A DNA stretch of 64,000 bases from Dipetalonema caudispina (GCA_013365325.1 JABVXV010000242.1:1-64000), one strand, 5' to 3'; numbered from the stretch's first letter, positions 37,682 through 52,377 are shown. The notes: generated by a model from the sequence alone, not told the origin. Numbers and translations are program-made.

Positions 37682-39920
37682 CAAATGTCCAGTATTTAAC
37701 AAATTGGTAATTGTGCTGTTGTATCAAAATCGTGATTTTATTCGCTGTATATTTGTGTAAAATGTCTCTAATATTGTTGAAATTTTACCAACCCAAGGAT
37801 AAGAAAAGTTCACCGTATTAATGAAGAGAGGATGTTATATTATTGATCCATTCTTGTGGCGTATATCCGTTTCCTAGTTGCATTAGACTTACCTTCACTT
37901 CCTAATGTCTGATTTCAGTAATTCTTTGCTTTAATTTGATTGCGTATTTTTTTTTTTTTATTTTTATTTGTATGCACGATGAAGTAGCGCATAATTTTTG
38001 GATAATATAATTGAAATTTGCTTTTATTGCTTATCATTATATATGCATGTATACTATTTACTTACCAAATAATATCGATTTGAAGGAATAGCCCGTAATC
38101 CTTGGATTTATTAATCATTCAATATATGGGAAGATGGTGCACAGTTTATGATCCATCTTATCCAAAGTGGGGCCTGCAGTGCCAACGGTCAAAACGTTTC
38201 GTTTATTCATAACTGTTTAGATGTTTCGCTCCCTAATATGCATTTTAGAAGTAATGCAAGCAAACTGAAAATGATTTATTCAATTTGTAATTAAAGAGGA
38301 AGCGAAAATTATTGAAATAATAGTTGGTATTTAGAATTTTATATATCGGAACAAGTAGATTGCCATTGAAATTTTCTTTTTCAGGATTCACTGCAAAAAA
38401 TAAAATCATGAAATGTTGTGGATACTGTATTCAGTATTAATATTTTACAATATTCGTAACATATCCTAACTTACTTTTTTGTTTTTTATTTCAAGGGATA
38501 GTTTCGCATTTCCTATTGGAAGTTGTATATTTTCGATAAAGGAATTGAATTTTGATCAGAAGCATTGTAGGATGATTCTGATGTCTTTTTAGTCTCTTGC
38601 CATATATTGCTTTTTCAATAGAAAGAACAATGGCTTTCGGCGGAGGTGTGTTTTCCTCACCTTTTAAATATGGTGATGTTAGGAAAAGGAAAAACTACAA
38701 TATTTTTTTCTTTGCATGGGTGATTCGTTATATTGATCAATGCTAACTTTGTGCTTTTTTTTTTGAAGAGAATAATTAGAAATGTGAATTATTGTAAATG
38801 AAACAAAGATGACGCAGCGATCTGTAGTTGAATTAAACGTTTTCAAATGATAGAAGGAGCGATGAAGAGAATGACTGCATGAATTTCATTGATGCTAAAT
38901 TTGTGGCCGAGAGCTTGAATCATGAAGGAATCTGAAATTTCAGAATTGAGTGAAGTTGTAGTCATTTTACTAGTACAGTATCTAAATAAGCAGGTGAAAG
39001 TCTAGCAAGTTTCAACTGTCAGTATCATATATATACGAAAACATGCGTGGTAAAGTTCAATAGAAATTCACAAGGAAAATAACTTAAATTTATATTCCCA
39101 CAGCCAGGCTGTAGAACATTATTCTTGTCCTTCTAATAGAGCCAAATCTTGATTTTGTAATAATTGTTGCTATTTGCGTTACACTAAATGTGAGCAGACT
39201 GACATGTCTTCGCGAATAATGAATAATTTAATTCTGACAAAATACCTCAGTTCAAGACATCAACTATGATTATTTGGTTTATGATAAGTGATCAGCTATG
39301 TTAAGTTTTGCTTGCTACCTTTGATCTTATCATCTAACGGAAGAGAAATCTTATCTTTTTTTTTATTATTTCCCTTTTGCTTTATACTACTCCATTAATG
39401 CGTTGCAGTAATTATGCAAAGAGGATGATATTTTTAAAGAAAAAAAGTAATTTTTAAAATGTTGCAATTTATCATCTTGAGGCATTATTATTCCGAAAAG
39501 CTGCGGAAGTCGGTTGACTTATTTTATTTCTCTTTATTTCCAAAAAATCCCATTTAGGTATTTACGTGTGAGTGGCAGCGATTGATCAGTGAAGTTATAT
39601 CTCTCAGAAGATTTATATGTCCCCAAAGCGGAGAGGAAACTGTCACATAGGCTAATGGATTAAGATAAAGATGGCTCAAACCATTAGTAGCTTAATTAAT
39701 GATTTAAATAGAAAATATTTTTTGGGAATCCCAGGCTATCTTTCATTAGAGTCTATATATTGATTGATATAATGGTTTTGACAATTTCAGTTTAAAAGAA
39801 AGATATTGCATAATACTTCAAAGGCATAATTTTATTGTTAAAAGTTTGACTTTACATGATGCGAAATTTCAGGGTTTTATTTAACAAATTCAGTTAATAG
39901 TTTCATATACTATTTCTTAG
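37682..39920. other. Intergenic, no gene seen
   Basis: About 2.2 kb between two plus-strand genes, AT-rich. No motif, RNA gene or exon chain was recognised. It holds the 3' region of PTPA and the 5' flank of the next gene. Confidence 0.5.
39919..39920 (+). promoter_or_regulatory. Probable trans-splice acceptor abutting the start codon
   Basis: TATTTCTTAG is followed immediately by ATG 39921, so the mature leader would be the spliced leader itself. It could also be an internal acceptor if an upstream exon exists. Confidence 0.4.
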
Positions 39921-42052
39921 ATGACTGATAGTAGCGCAATGGAAGTTCAAGTTGTACCACACGAAGAATCCGTTGAGGTCGGTGACCAAACGATGACCAA
40001 AATTCCAACAAAATCAGTAAGATCTATGTAATATGAGTACTGTCACACATTACATATTATTAGGGATTTCAGTTATATTTCTTGCAATGCACACAGCTTA
40101 CATTTCAAATTCCAATCAAATTTTGTTCACAGTTTTTAGATTTTAGCTCCTTAGGAGTAAAAATGACGCATTCAACAAAGATAAAGAAATTGAAACTCAT
40201 TATACTCGTTATACACCCGTCTTTTGGTTTAATGAATAGAGATTAGGTTACAAGCAATATTAAGTGCAAATGTTCCAACTAATTCGTTCAATGTCTGTTC
40301 ATATTGATGTTTTTTCTGACCTATTTAATTCTCCACAATGATGTTTGCTTCCCGACCGTTCCGGTAATATTACCTCCTCGTCTCAAGCTTCCTTTAATGC
40401 TTCTTCTTTGTCATATTCATTCTCTTTTTTACAGAACTAGAAAATTGATAGTGACAGGAGCTCCTTATAGGTAGAGACTAATAATGTTTTTTGTCCTTTA
40501 GGTAAGAGGGAAATCAGAAACTGTACGAATAACTGATGAAAATTTTGATGATGATCCCGCAGAGGTGGGTGAAATGGAAGTGAACAAAATCAACGATGAT
40601 ATGGTTAAAAAATTGCTTATGTGTGATAAAAGTGGGCTGAAAAATGACGACAGTGAAGTTGAAGGTCCGAACTTTTTCCAAATTCAAAAGCTTGCAACAT
40701 CAATAAAAGGGAACTCGTTTTTCTTTTTAATTTTAACTTTATTTAAGAAAATTATGGAACTAAGAAAAAATTTTTAACCTTAACTAATTTGCACATGCCA
40801 GATAGTCTATCGAAAACACCGGAAGAGCTTGAGGAGGCGGAACTACTTCGAGAGATTGCCAAGAGGCCTTTGGAATCGTTTAAAAATATGAAAGACGTAC
40901 CGGATGCTATCGCAAAAACTTATTATAAAGTGAAGGGATTTATCATTGTTTAGTCTGATTGAATGAGTTTTTCCATTAAAAGTTGTGAATTTCGTAAAGT
41001 TTTTCAAGCAATAATTGATATGAATTGATTCGCAGTTAATTTTAATACAATAACAATGTTCCTTCTGGTACCCTTACCTAAAGGCTTAAAATGCAGGACA
41101 TCACTCGTCGTTGGAAGGAATCAGAGGCACGTATCAAAGAAACTGAAAATTTGCTCTCGAATGTGAAATATGAAGATCGTTCCTTAGAGGAAGATCGCCT
41201 AGAGATTCTTGGTGAATTACTGGATAAGGCAACCCAGTCGTTCGAAATTTTTGAAGAGCACGAAGTGGGTCATGTTTAAGGAGAATTGTAATCACGTCAC
41301 TGTTAAAGACTTTTTCAATAAATAAGTGCTGACTAGGCCCAATAGGCCAGAAAACAGGGTAAATTAGTAAACTATTCAATAAACTTAAAGTTATAATTTT
41401 GTAAGTTATAAGAAAGTCCCGCTGTCAAAACGAAGTCGAAAATTTCGAAGCAAGAAATTCCAAGCATACATATATCTTCTGCACTGAATTTTCAGTCTAT
41501 CCTAATGCTGTAAAATATATGACAATATTGCAGAACCGCAAAGTGCCGTATGGTCATCGAATTGTTCTTGAAGCAAGATTGTTGATGGTTTTTAATAATG
41601 CTGTCAACCTCATTTCTAAAATTATTGGTGAATTTGATAAACTCAAAGGGGATCAAGTCGGTGTGAATGATGAAAGAGATGTAACATTTTTTTTTCTTTT
41701 TTTTTTCAATAAATTGTGCTCAAAATATCAGAACTCCATGAAGATAACAAATTGAATTACATTAGTAAGACTTAATGAGCAGATTTGTTGTGGTGCTATT
41801 CTACCGGATACGGTTAACAATGCATTAAATCTTTGAAAGAAGTTTACGATAGCAGCCATTAAACGATTTTGTTGGATCTCTCAGCTGATATGAATGTTTC
41901 AAATTAAGGATATTGTGATTTTTAGTGAGAAATGGTTTTATATGGAACAAATGTGTTTTCAGCAACTTCGTTATGAGATCCGTTATTGTGACGCGGTCTA
42001 TACTGAAGTGCATGAACGTTTCCTGAAATCCTATTTGGAAATGGAATGGTGA
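39921..42052 (+). CDS. Unrecognised charged, helix-rich protein
   Basis: Six exons: 39921-40016, 40502-40664 (donor uncertain), 40802-40929, 41097-41264, 41534-41656, 41963-42052. With donor 40664 the frame closes at 255 aa. The N-terminal part is acidic and polar (VQVVPHEESVEVGDQTM, RITDENFDDDPAEVGEME). The middle and C-terminal parts look like long amphipathic helices (TPEELEEAELLREIAKRP, RRWKESEARIKETENLL, RSLEEDRLEILGELLDKA, HRIVLEARLLMVFNNAVNLI) and it ends HERFLKSYLEMEW. I see no signal peptide, membrane segment or catalytic motif. A coiled-coil scaffold or complex subunit is possible. The donor GTCCGA at 40665 is weak; the frame stays open to about 40777, so exon 2 may be longer. No family is recognised. 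Good phase agreement in the last four exons supports a real gene. Confidence 0.6.
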
Positions 42053-45000
42053 AATAATTGATGTAAAATCATCACTTTATTTTAGGCTTAAATGAAATTT
42101 CCTTTTAAATGATGGTTAAAATCCTGCAGCATCACAAACGGAAATACATTTCTAGAAAAAAGTATCCGTAATATCTATGCTATAAGCCAAATTTGTGTTT
42201 ATTTCGTCTTAGAATTTTGGGAGGAAATCAGTTCGTATTTCATGGCGCAATTCGAAAGAAGAATAGGAAAATTTTGACCAATCTCCATAGTGATAAATGA
42301 TATCCGGCTTTGTCGATATCCAGCTTTCTAAATATTTTTCTAAATAGACTCCAAAGATGTTTAACTTTAAAAAAAACAAAAGACCCGTGAAGGAAAATAC
42401 GGTAGGAAATGATTCATTTAGTCAACGAAAATATTCTACTGATAAGGCTGGCAGGGATGGGTGCCAATAGTGACATCAATAAAATGCCTGTTTTTGGGTC
42501 GTATTAAATTCTAAAATTTGCATATTCAAAAGATAAAATGAACTTAACCGGAAGTTGTTTAATAATTTTGTATAACAACATGACGCATAGCAATTGTAAC
42601 CGCATACGGATGTGATCAGATTGTGAATGATGGTCATCATGATATGAACTTGAGCACGAAAATTAGAACAATTGCTGAATAAACACATTAAAGAATAAAT
42701 ATGTGGGACCTTATATTTGTTTAAAATGTGTATGATCATGTTCTGTGAAAAGGTCAAACATATCAAACATTATTTTCGTCTTGTTTTTGATTAGAGAAGG
42801 ACTACTACGAACGCGAATGATGAAGGTAAACAAGCTTACGAAGAGTAGAAGAAATATGTGATATAAATAAGCTATGATTCCAAAAAATATATTGTGTTAG
42901 ATGGTGAATTTGATGGATGATGAATGGATGAATTTATTGAGCAATAGGTGTTTGACCAGTCACTTTCCAAGTTTAATTTATTATGAAAGCTTTAAAAGAT
43001 TGCAACATATGGTTATAATATTTTCAAATATTGTGTCAAAGCTCCGATACCAAGGTAACAAATTGTAACCACTTCAAAGTTGTTTTGTATTCGTAGCGTG
43101 ATGAATTGGAGTTCATTTTCATTCTAATACTAAAAACAACTGAAGATGTTACTTTAGAAGTCATTGTTGGCGATAGTTACTTACCTAAAAATCCCAACCG
43201 CTTTTTCCGACGAATTTATAACAGCATGTCGAATTTCAGGTTATCAGACTACTTGAAATATCAAATTTTGAAAAAACATAGCTTCTTCAGATATTACATC
43301 CAAAGAGAATCGATCTAAAAGCGAATAAATTTATCAGTTATCATTATATTGTCCTGTTAGTGTATCATAAATCGATGCAAATTTAAGAGTATTGTGTTGA
43401 GGATAGAAATTTAATAATTAAAGAGAACATTGACAGTCAATTAAACAGTCAATAATCCTTGCAAGGTATCAATTTCAGTACATTTGTGGTTGGATAGTTA
43501 TTGTACTTATTTTTACGGCAATCATTTTCTGCCTTACTCGACGATATTCCTGCCTGTGTTGCGATACATTAACAAACTATAGTTGTGGTACTTATTGTCT
43601 ATGCAATCTCCTACAACTTCTTTCAAACCTTAATCCGTCCAAAAAGTAGACATTTTTGGCATCGTGCTGGCAGTAACTACGCACAGTCATTATGTCGTGC
43701 TGGTAACGGTATCGTCGCAACCAAGCATTTTTTTTTTATTTGAATTCGTTATAAGACACTTCCTGTCTAAACTCAATTTTGACAATTTGACTTAAAATTT
43801 GAAACCCTTGGATTTTACTGATGCAACTTAATAGCTCGTTCCAGAAATTTTGTCTCATCCTCTAATTAAATGGAGATGAAGACTTTTGGAAGTAGCAGAA
43901 ATGCAATTTAGTTATTCAAGTATTTTATACACGTAAGGTATTTGTTTATAAAAACAATCGTATATAAACTTTTGCTGAACTTTTTAGTCAACAAAAATTA
44001 ACTATAAAACTAAGCTTAAGGAAGAAATTTTCTACCTTTCATTACTAAACTATATAGAACTTCAAACATGCAAATGTTTCATTGTAATCAGAAAGTATAA
44101 AATGACTCGGAGCAGTCATGAAAAATTTGCAAATGAGCACTTCAGCAATTTATAACGCTTGAAATAAATTAAATATGCGGCAAATTTTTTTTTACAATCT
44201 GAAAGCGATCAAATGATCAGCGTGATCAGCGTGATTCACTATTAAGCGACAGAGTGAAGATACAGAAACGCTTATGAGAGTAGAAGAGATTTATTGTTCT
44301 ATGACAAATTGGTATTATTGGAATTAGGTATGAAATCGAAGTAAAAATAACGTATCATTTATCAATGATATTAAAATGCATGCCGCAATAATATTGTCTC
44401 AAAAAAATAAAAGCGATAGATGTAAAAGCTAATTTCCTCATGACAGCTAGATAACCTCTGACCATAGTGCTATGAGATAAACTGAAATCGTTCCACATGA
44501 AAATTTTCGCTGAGCACCAACATAGAGATATCTGGTTGTTCAATATAGTTGCAAACGCAACATTTACAAGATTAGATTTCTTCTAAATTTATTCGGCTTG
44601 AATTTTTTCAAACGAATTAACTAATATGTATCTTCTAAAAAGATGGGGAGATCTTTGATACGGACGACAAATTTTATTTGTTTCTTTTTTTTTAAACCAA
44701 ATATAAAATTCAATTTTGAAGTGATATGTCAGCTGAAATTTCACTGGTCAACGATTCGATTTATTAAATAGATTGGCGTACACTTTATATTCTACATTAA
44801 ATGCTCAGATTTCAATACTCAGAATTTTGACAATCAATTGAGAGATGGTGAAAGATCCATTTTTTTATTGATATTTGCCCAGAAAAAGTATAGTTGCGAA
44901 AATTTTCGTCTATTTTTTTTAATTTAATAAGAAAAGAAAGTCCCAATATGAGAATAATAAATCAAGATTCACTGCCTAGATTTTACCTTTTAATGTGCAA

Positions 45001-48000
45001 TGATTACTTCTACAACTTCCAACCTTTAAAAGGAGACTTGAAATAATAACTGAAACTGTATATCATTACAGTATATTATATGTGGTATTGCTCACAGCGA
45101 CTGCAATTATCATTTATAATTGAATTTATCAATTGCCATGATAGTAAATAAGAAACGGTGGTAGATTAACATATTACACATATTTATTCCGTTGCTTTAC
45201 TGATATGGCAACACAGTACCTTCTTCCTTCACTGCTCTTATATCACTTTCAACTTGCAGTGCGATGTCTAGCTGGGAGATATATGGCAAAGATATAAAGC
45301 TATAATGAAGGGTACTTTTTAAAAAAGCAGTTAAATTGACACTGAGGAAGGAAATATCCAATCGATATTGCCATCTTTTAGCATTACATCATTCCGAAGG
45401 TTGATGGAAGGTTGAAAATGAAAAAATCTGCTCAACAGTAACATATTAATAGATGTGATCTGATGCCAAGAAATATTTCACGTATGCACAGGTGTCAGCA
45501 AAATTTTTGCATTATGTTTTTACTAATAGCAATCAATTATACAACAGTTTGAAAAAGCAAATCGATCGAACGTGAGCGTGATAACTTTCAATGCTAAATC
45601 AGTCTAGAACCGTGCCTATTTTTTCACTGATTTGCGGAAAGTTTAACAAATTACTAAACTTCCAAAAATTGAAAAATTTAGGACTGATGAAAACATATGC
45701 TTTTTTTCCACCAGAAAAGTTTAACAAATTTCTTTTGTTTTGTCTTTTTCTTTTCATAAATCATTGCTTAGTGGATGGTTTCAAGTGGGTCAAAAAGGTG
45801 AAAGATAACAAGGATATAATAATTACATACAACCTTAAATACATGCCAGTAATTGTATTCAACTCCAGGAAAATATGTCGGACAATTCTATCCAACTTCA
45901 GAAAATATGGCAGTTATTGCAACATTAATATTTATAGGTTTTGGAAGATATCCTTACAAATATGCAAGTAACTTCTCAGTTCAGTTTATCTCTTTCGTTC
46001 AGAAATCTGTGCACCAAAAGATTAGTTTTATTTTTATTTTTGGAAAAGATATAGATGGTGGGAAACCCGAAATTCATTCCTAAATAGACCAGTTATTGTA
46101 AATAACTATGTCATATAATCAAATAGCAATAAATTGTAAAAATTGTTAATGATTCATTGTCTAAAGATTTAATGCTTGCAAATTCCCATGCTAATCTAAA
46201 ATGTTATCTAAACATTTCCGCTTTCCATTTCCGTTCTCATTCCAATTTCATCAAATTAAAATCATCTAGTGCTTAATCTTAATTATATATCCGTTTCAAT
46301 CATATATTTTTTAAGCTTTATCACCACATTCCTTTTTAAATTTGTTTCCTTCTCACAAATATCTTGTTATCAATCGTATTCTATCATAATCCGCCCATTT
46401 ATAACAATTTAAATACCCTCTAGAAATTTCCAATTAGATAGTCTCTTTTGGATCGACTGCTTGCAGATTCAACCTCAACTCGCCTATCTACCAACCACTC
46501 CAAATTAATTTGCATCCAATCAGTTACTCTTAAATTCAATTATTGTCTGTTATTTTTACTTTATTCTACTATTAAATATATATTGGAAATAAATTTACTG
46601 ATTTAATTCGCCGTATTAAAACACAGCAGACATCAACTAGATACCAAGCAACCTTTATTACTAACTCAATCAACTTTCACTGCAATAGAATAAATCGAAT
46701 TTCCGAATTTGTTTCATCTGTTCTCATCCACATACATAAATTAAATCTTTATATCGGCACTTTCTTTCTGCAAAAAGCTTAACAATACCAACTGTAGCAA
46801 AGACAATCGAGTGGGAAACTTCCTCCTTCCTTATCCGAATATATGTCATGCAGTAATTTTGTATTCTAATTAATAGTACGAGCCAGTTGCTATCACTTGC
46901 TATCGCAATAACATATCTTTACACTTGACTTCATTTTTTTCCGGAAAAAGCTCGCAATCAACAAGAAAGTCAATTTTGACATATTTCATTTCGTGCTAAC
47001 ATTCATTCCTTAATTAATAACCGGTCGGCGAATAATTTATTGCTCTTCCTATACAATATCTCTCATCACATCTATCTTTTGATTGATTTTAATTTTTAAG
47101 CATTGAAAACTATTTATAATCTACGCATACCAAATATCTTCATCATTTCCAATTCCTTTGGGATAGTTCACAATTAATGGATGTAATGCATTAAATAGCT
47201 TATTTTCACTTTCATTTCGAAAGAAAGGAAGAACATTCTATTAATACTAAATTTTTTTCTTTCTTTTTTTTTCTTGGGTTATTAGGCATCCATTAATAAT
47301 TGATTGAAAGGAATGTTTCGAACAAACTGACATTAGCGCGTGCTTGAGGTGTCTCTTCAGATTCCTTTTTTGAGTAAAGTAATGCCACTTTTTCAACACT
47401 TAAATCAAATGAATACCTGGCATTTGCTCGTTAATCCGAATCCGCAAATTATTTTCTTCTGTCCTTCTACACCAATTGTCCTTCATGCAGATGTGATAAT
47501 ACAATAAATTGATAGCTTAAATTTGATGATAATCAACATCTTCAGCTTAATCATTATTTTTGTCAAAGTCGCTTTCCATTTCTTTGTTTTATCACCAACC
47601 GATACGTATAATATTGGTATTAAAAGTTGCTATTGGCGACTAAAAAGTTTCAAAAAATAGATATCCAAGATATACATAAGTGACAAAGTAGTAAGGATGG
47701 ACAATCATAATTCTTTCACATAAGTTGTTCATTTCATAATTTTTATCGCTTTACTTTTATGAAGCAATTTATTGAAAGATATGATGGTATGTCTCATTGA
47801 AACAAATGGGAAATGATTACTTCTTATCCTAACTTCATCCAGTCTCTTCTTGTTCCATCTCTTTTAACATGCGATCCTTTAAACTTCTAATTTTTGCTGA
47901 AATTTTGCTTTAAAAGTCAATTTAGGCTAAAAAAGATGTAACGCCTTTCATAATCACTGACATGATTTTATTAATGAGCTTTTACCAGATCAGGCGATAA

Positions 48001-49857
48001 ACCTTTATAAAGGACATTGTCTAGAACCAGCCGGATAGGTGAGTCTGTTTTCACGTGAAAACGATCAAACGAGATAATGCTATGACAAGTTTGCGATAAC
48101 TGAAGTGAATGAATTTTGACACGGGAATTTGAATATTCCCAACAGGTTTCTCAGGGGAATGAAATTCATGCTAATTGAATCGCATGTCAAAATTGGTTGG
48201 TAGCAGATTTGGTTAACAAATAGCAAACTGCCAAACATTTGGAAATTGTAAGGATCAAGAATTCTGCATCCGAATCCTTCCTTGTAGAAATTAGGAAACT
48301 AATTACAAATTTCCCATTTTTTATGCCACAAATACCCACTTGAAGTTGTTGTTTGTTGAAGTATTCTTATTGCTATCCTTTGCCAAAATCAAATTGCTTC
48401 CTAATCCTAAAAATATCTAATTTTCTTCCTTTCCTTATTCACTCCTATTACCGCTTTATTTTGCTATCCTTTTATGACTGGATGAAAAAGAGGAAATTTT
48501 CCAATGGGAATTTCATACCTCTCTTCTACTGCTTCTCCCCAATTTCCTCATCCATTTACATTAACAAATATTCAATTTTCTTGAAAACAACGACTAAACC
48601 TTCCAATAAAAGAACTGAAACGAGTATTTTTTTTTCTATTAAAATGCTCGGATAACGAAGAAAAGCTTTCTCTATGAGAATTCATTTGCATGAAAAACAC
48701 ACATTATTTTTTTTTTTTCATTTTCCAAGAGAAAAAAGAAGACATGAAGCCCATTTTTCAAATGAACAGTTGAACTATCATAATTGACCAGAAATGACTG
48801 TTTCCGAAACATTTAAGCACTTGTATCATTCCTATCAAACACATTGTTCTGATATTTTCAATGCGTATATATATTAGTTATTCCGTATCAGCATATCAAA
48901 TATTGCTGGTACTTTTTAACTTCTTCACGTAAGAAAACGTTGAATAATTAAATTCAGCGTGTTGTTTTCCTCTTCCATTATTTCCTCTTAACTAGTTGGC
49001 TGTAAATATCTTTTCTACAAATAATGCATTATCCGCCAACTTGATAATGAAGTCACAACGAGCTTTCGTTCTTTTTCACGACCTTCTATCACTTCGTCTT
49101 TATTATTGTTATGTTCGAAAAATGAAATTTGATGCGCTGAGTAATAAGTAATGGACAGTTCATTTAGTTAATAGAGATTTATATTTTTTCAATCTCTCAA
49201 TTCTTGACGTGTGACATTTTCTTAAAATGTCCACATGAACATAAAAAATACTAATTCTATCCTAAAAGTTCTTCTCGAGAATATAGAGTATAGGTGCTGA
49301 AAGAATCAGAAGGAAAAATGTTAGAAGTATCATGTCACATGATTATCTAGACATGAAGAATGGATTTCATCAAGTGACTATATTACAACAAAAAAAGAAA
49401 AAATGACATTGAACCACTGATATTTTCAAACTCTAAATGGTAAAAATTTTATGATAGGCTATTGAACAATCATCAATTTCACGCCTGAAATAATAAACTC
49501 TTTATAATTGGTCATCGAAGGAAATGTTTTAGTTTGAATTTTCAAAAATTTGTTTTGCAATTTGTTATTGGTTTATAAGGAACGGCCGTGCTTCAATTGT
49601 ATTTTCATCTAACATTTTTCTACTTTTTTCAGTAGCTGTCATTATTATTTTTGATCTTTCTCCATATATGAGTACGATAATACTGGAAGGAAATCAAATC
49701 GCTTGACTCTAGCTGGTGAAATATATTCGAGTTTCTTGAAATTTTTGCTAATTAGTTCGATGCAAATCATTTCACATTTGCTGCCTTCCACTTTCATTAT
49801 GTTTTCATTTCGTTCTTCAGAATTAATGCCAAAGCTTTAGTAGGTGAGAAAGATTGC

Positions 49858-49889
49858 GGAACAGCTGAACAGCTGAACAGTTGAACAGT
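49858..49889. repeat. Tandem 9-bp repeat (GAACAGCTG/GAACAGTTG)
   Basis: About four units that differ at one position (C/T), giving alternating CAGCTG (E-box-like) and CAGTTG sites. It is in a non-coding context. Confidence 0.7.
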
Positions 49890-51045
49890 TGCCATACTAT
49901 AATTTAAAAAAAGCATGTAGAAGAATGGTCGAAAACACTGCACTTCAAATTAGTGGAATTGCCAGGAATCTTGCCCTTACATCGTTTCAACTAACTCATT
50001 TTCCGAAATATTTTTCTTCAGTCATTCTAAGTTTGGAATATTTCCTTATCCTAAAGCCCTATGAATTGACCACAGTCTAACTAACGTTAATAACTAATCA
50101 CAACAGTTTTCTGACAACATTACACTCATTATTACTGATTGATTAATATGCTTTGTTGTTCCCTGCACTGTTCAAATCCTCGTGTTGAAGGATTGAAATC
50201 ACTTCATATTTTATAGATATTTGTATTATTGTAAGTATGGCCAAATTCATAAGTTTGACGTGAAATTTTGAAGACGTTCAAAAATCTCTTCACTATTCGT
50301 TTTCAGTTGTGATATGTATGGACCAATTTAGGATAGATCGGCTTACAATAGTCGAAGAAATAAGATGAGATAAGGTAGTGAATAAAAATGGATGGGGCTG
50401 ATTTAAAAGTTAAGAAAAAATTCCTTGTTATTACTTGAGACAGGATTTGAAAGTATTTTCGAGACCATTATCAGTATTAGCATCGATTCCTTACATATTG
50501 CTATTATATAATGCATTTCAAATAAATTCTCATAGGCATATTCATTTGCAACAACTTTTTTTGACCAGGATTAGAAGCTTTTTTAAGTTAGAAATTTCGT
50601 CTTAAATTACTTTATTCTCGAAGAATGAACTGTGCCATTGCTTCTATTTCTTTCTATTTTCTGCTTCTTTTATGATCACAAATTTAATTTTTTATGGCCA
50701 AACTAATGATTTGGAATGGTTTTATGGGTCTATATATTGAGCATTTCTAAATTTTACTAAAATCTATGCAGAAGTTCAAAACTTGATTTGAAATAGAATC
50801 TCAGAAAAGTTTTTATAAAACACTTTTCGTAGGGGCACACATTTTGCGTTGAATACTCATCAGGCGTACGGTTAAATCACCAGAGCGGGTGCATTTCAAA
50901 TACGTACTTTTTTTTGAAATTCTTCTTTTTTTCAGGAAAAATATTGAAATTTGCACACTTCGTGCCACATACCAAAATCAATGTGTCCAAGGTATTTTTC
51001 TTGTTTGTTTGTTAAATTGCAAATGAGACGTGGAAGTTATGCTAA

Positions 51046-51081
51046 TAAAATACCAAGATTATCTAAAATACCAAGATTATC
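51046..51081. repeat. Perfect tandem duplication, 18-bp unit
   Basis: TAAAATACCAAGATTATC is present twice in direct succession (51046-51063 and 51064-51081). It is non-coding. Confidence 0.9.
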
Positions 51082-52377
51082 TTCATTTTAGTCACTTTTG
51101 AATGTTACATTAAAGTAAGGAAATAAGTGAGGTTAAATTTGTTCGAAAAAAGTAAAAAAGTAAAAATTTAGCAACTGAAACTGTTACGTAGAAATCACTT
51201 GAGAGTCCAGAGGTACGCTCTTTGGTCGAAATTAATTCTTCAAATTCTAATTTCTTATATTTTACCAAACAAAATTCATAGGAACAAGGAAAAGTTTCCA
51301 AATAGTTGTAAAAGTGCTATCAATATGATGTGGAACAAATATTGAAGTTCTTTTAACAAATAATTAATGACATCAATAATCGGAAAGTGATTAATGTCAA
51401 GGTCAATGATACATCAGACTAGACATATCAGTTATAGCAATGCTTCCGCTTTCCAAATAGCTATTGAAGATTATCAGGTTTATTTTTTTCCGCTGCATTT
51501 TCTATAGCAAATTTTTGAACGCCTCTATTAGCTCAGACGAGATCTCATTCATTTTCAAACAGAATATCAATTTTAAAAAGAGGTCGAACAATGGTAGTGA
51601 ACAAAACCAATTTGATATTCATTTCAATTATGAATTTTAATTACTAGCTTAAAGATATATCGGTGCAGGACTGCAAACCTTTCTTCCACTTTTCGCCATT
51701 GAACAGAAACCAGAAATTTCCAAATAAAATTTCCTTCTCAAAGCGGAAGCTTCTCTCGGCAGCACATTGTAAACTAGATGAAAAAAAATATTTTTAATCC
51801 AAAATATGTCAACCGTTAAATCTTGACCCTGTACCAAGATTATATACCATTACTGTTAAATGACGAAATAATTTCTAAACCAAAAAGAGAAATCAGTAGG
51901 GAACAGTTATGTAACTGTACACGTGCATGATTAGATTTCTTACCGATAATTAAATGATTTATAGATCAATTGTTAGTTGTTGATATAACTCTCGATTAAG
52001 AAATTTTGTTTTGCTATATTTCCTCAATTAATTTATAGCTGAATTAGTGAGAGTAGGCAAGTATAATAGATTAAAAATGAAGCAACAGAACTGCAAATCA
52101 CCTCTTATTTACCATATTATTACAAACTGAAAGATAAACATAGCAAAGGTAAATTTTCTGGCTGACGGTCTCATCAGAATGTGAGGACGAATTTAAATGA
52201 TTTCCACATGTTACGTTATTGTCAAGGTTACAGTTGTTTGTTACAAAGTGAATGAATCATATTTTCCAGCATTTCATTGGGAACAGAAATTGTTGGATAG
52301 CTTTAATACCTATCAGAAACAGAAATTTGCTCTGAGTAATTTTGTCCGGATTTGAAACCTACAAGTAGCAACAAATA

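Larger units (their letters stand above)
42053..52377. other. Long gene-poor interval
   Basis: About 10 kb of strongly AT-rich DNA, T-rich on the plus strand around 46-49 kb. Open frames such as 42476-42766 (minus), 45591-45971 (plus) and 48353-48655 (plus) are AT-driven, with no motif or splice support. Small direct repeats occur near 44214, 49858 and 51046. No RNA gene was seen. Undetected short exons are possible. Confidence 0.45.

Noticed and set aside
42476..42766. Minus-strand 96-codon frame
   Set aside because: Hydrophobic, AT-driven composition with no signal-peptide-like start, splice sites or neighbours to support it.
45591..46083. Two plus-strand frames, 126 and 76 codons
   Set aside because: Phe/Lys/Ile/Asn bias typical of AT-rich non-coding DNA; no splice chain or motif.
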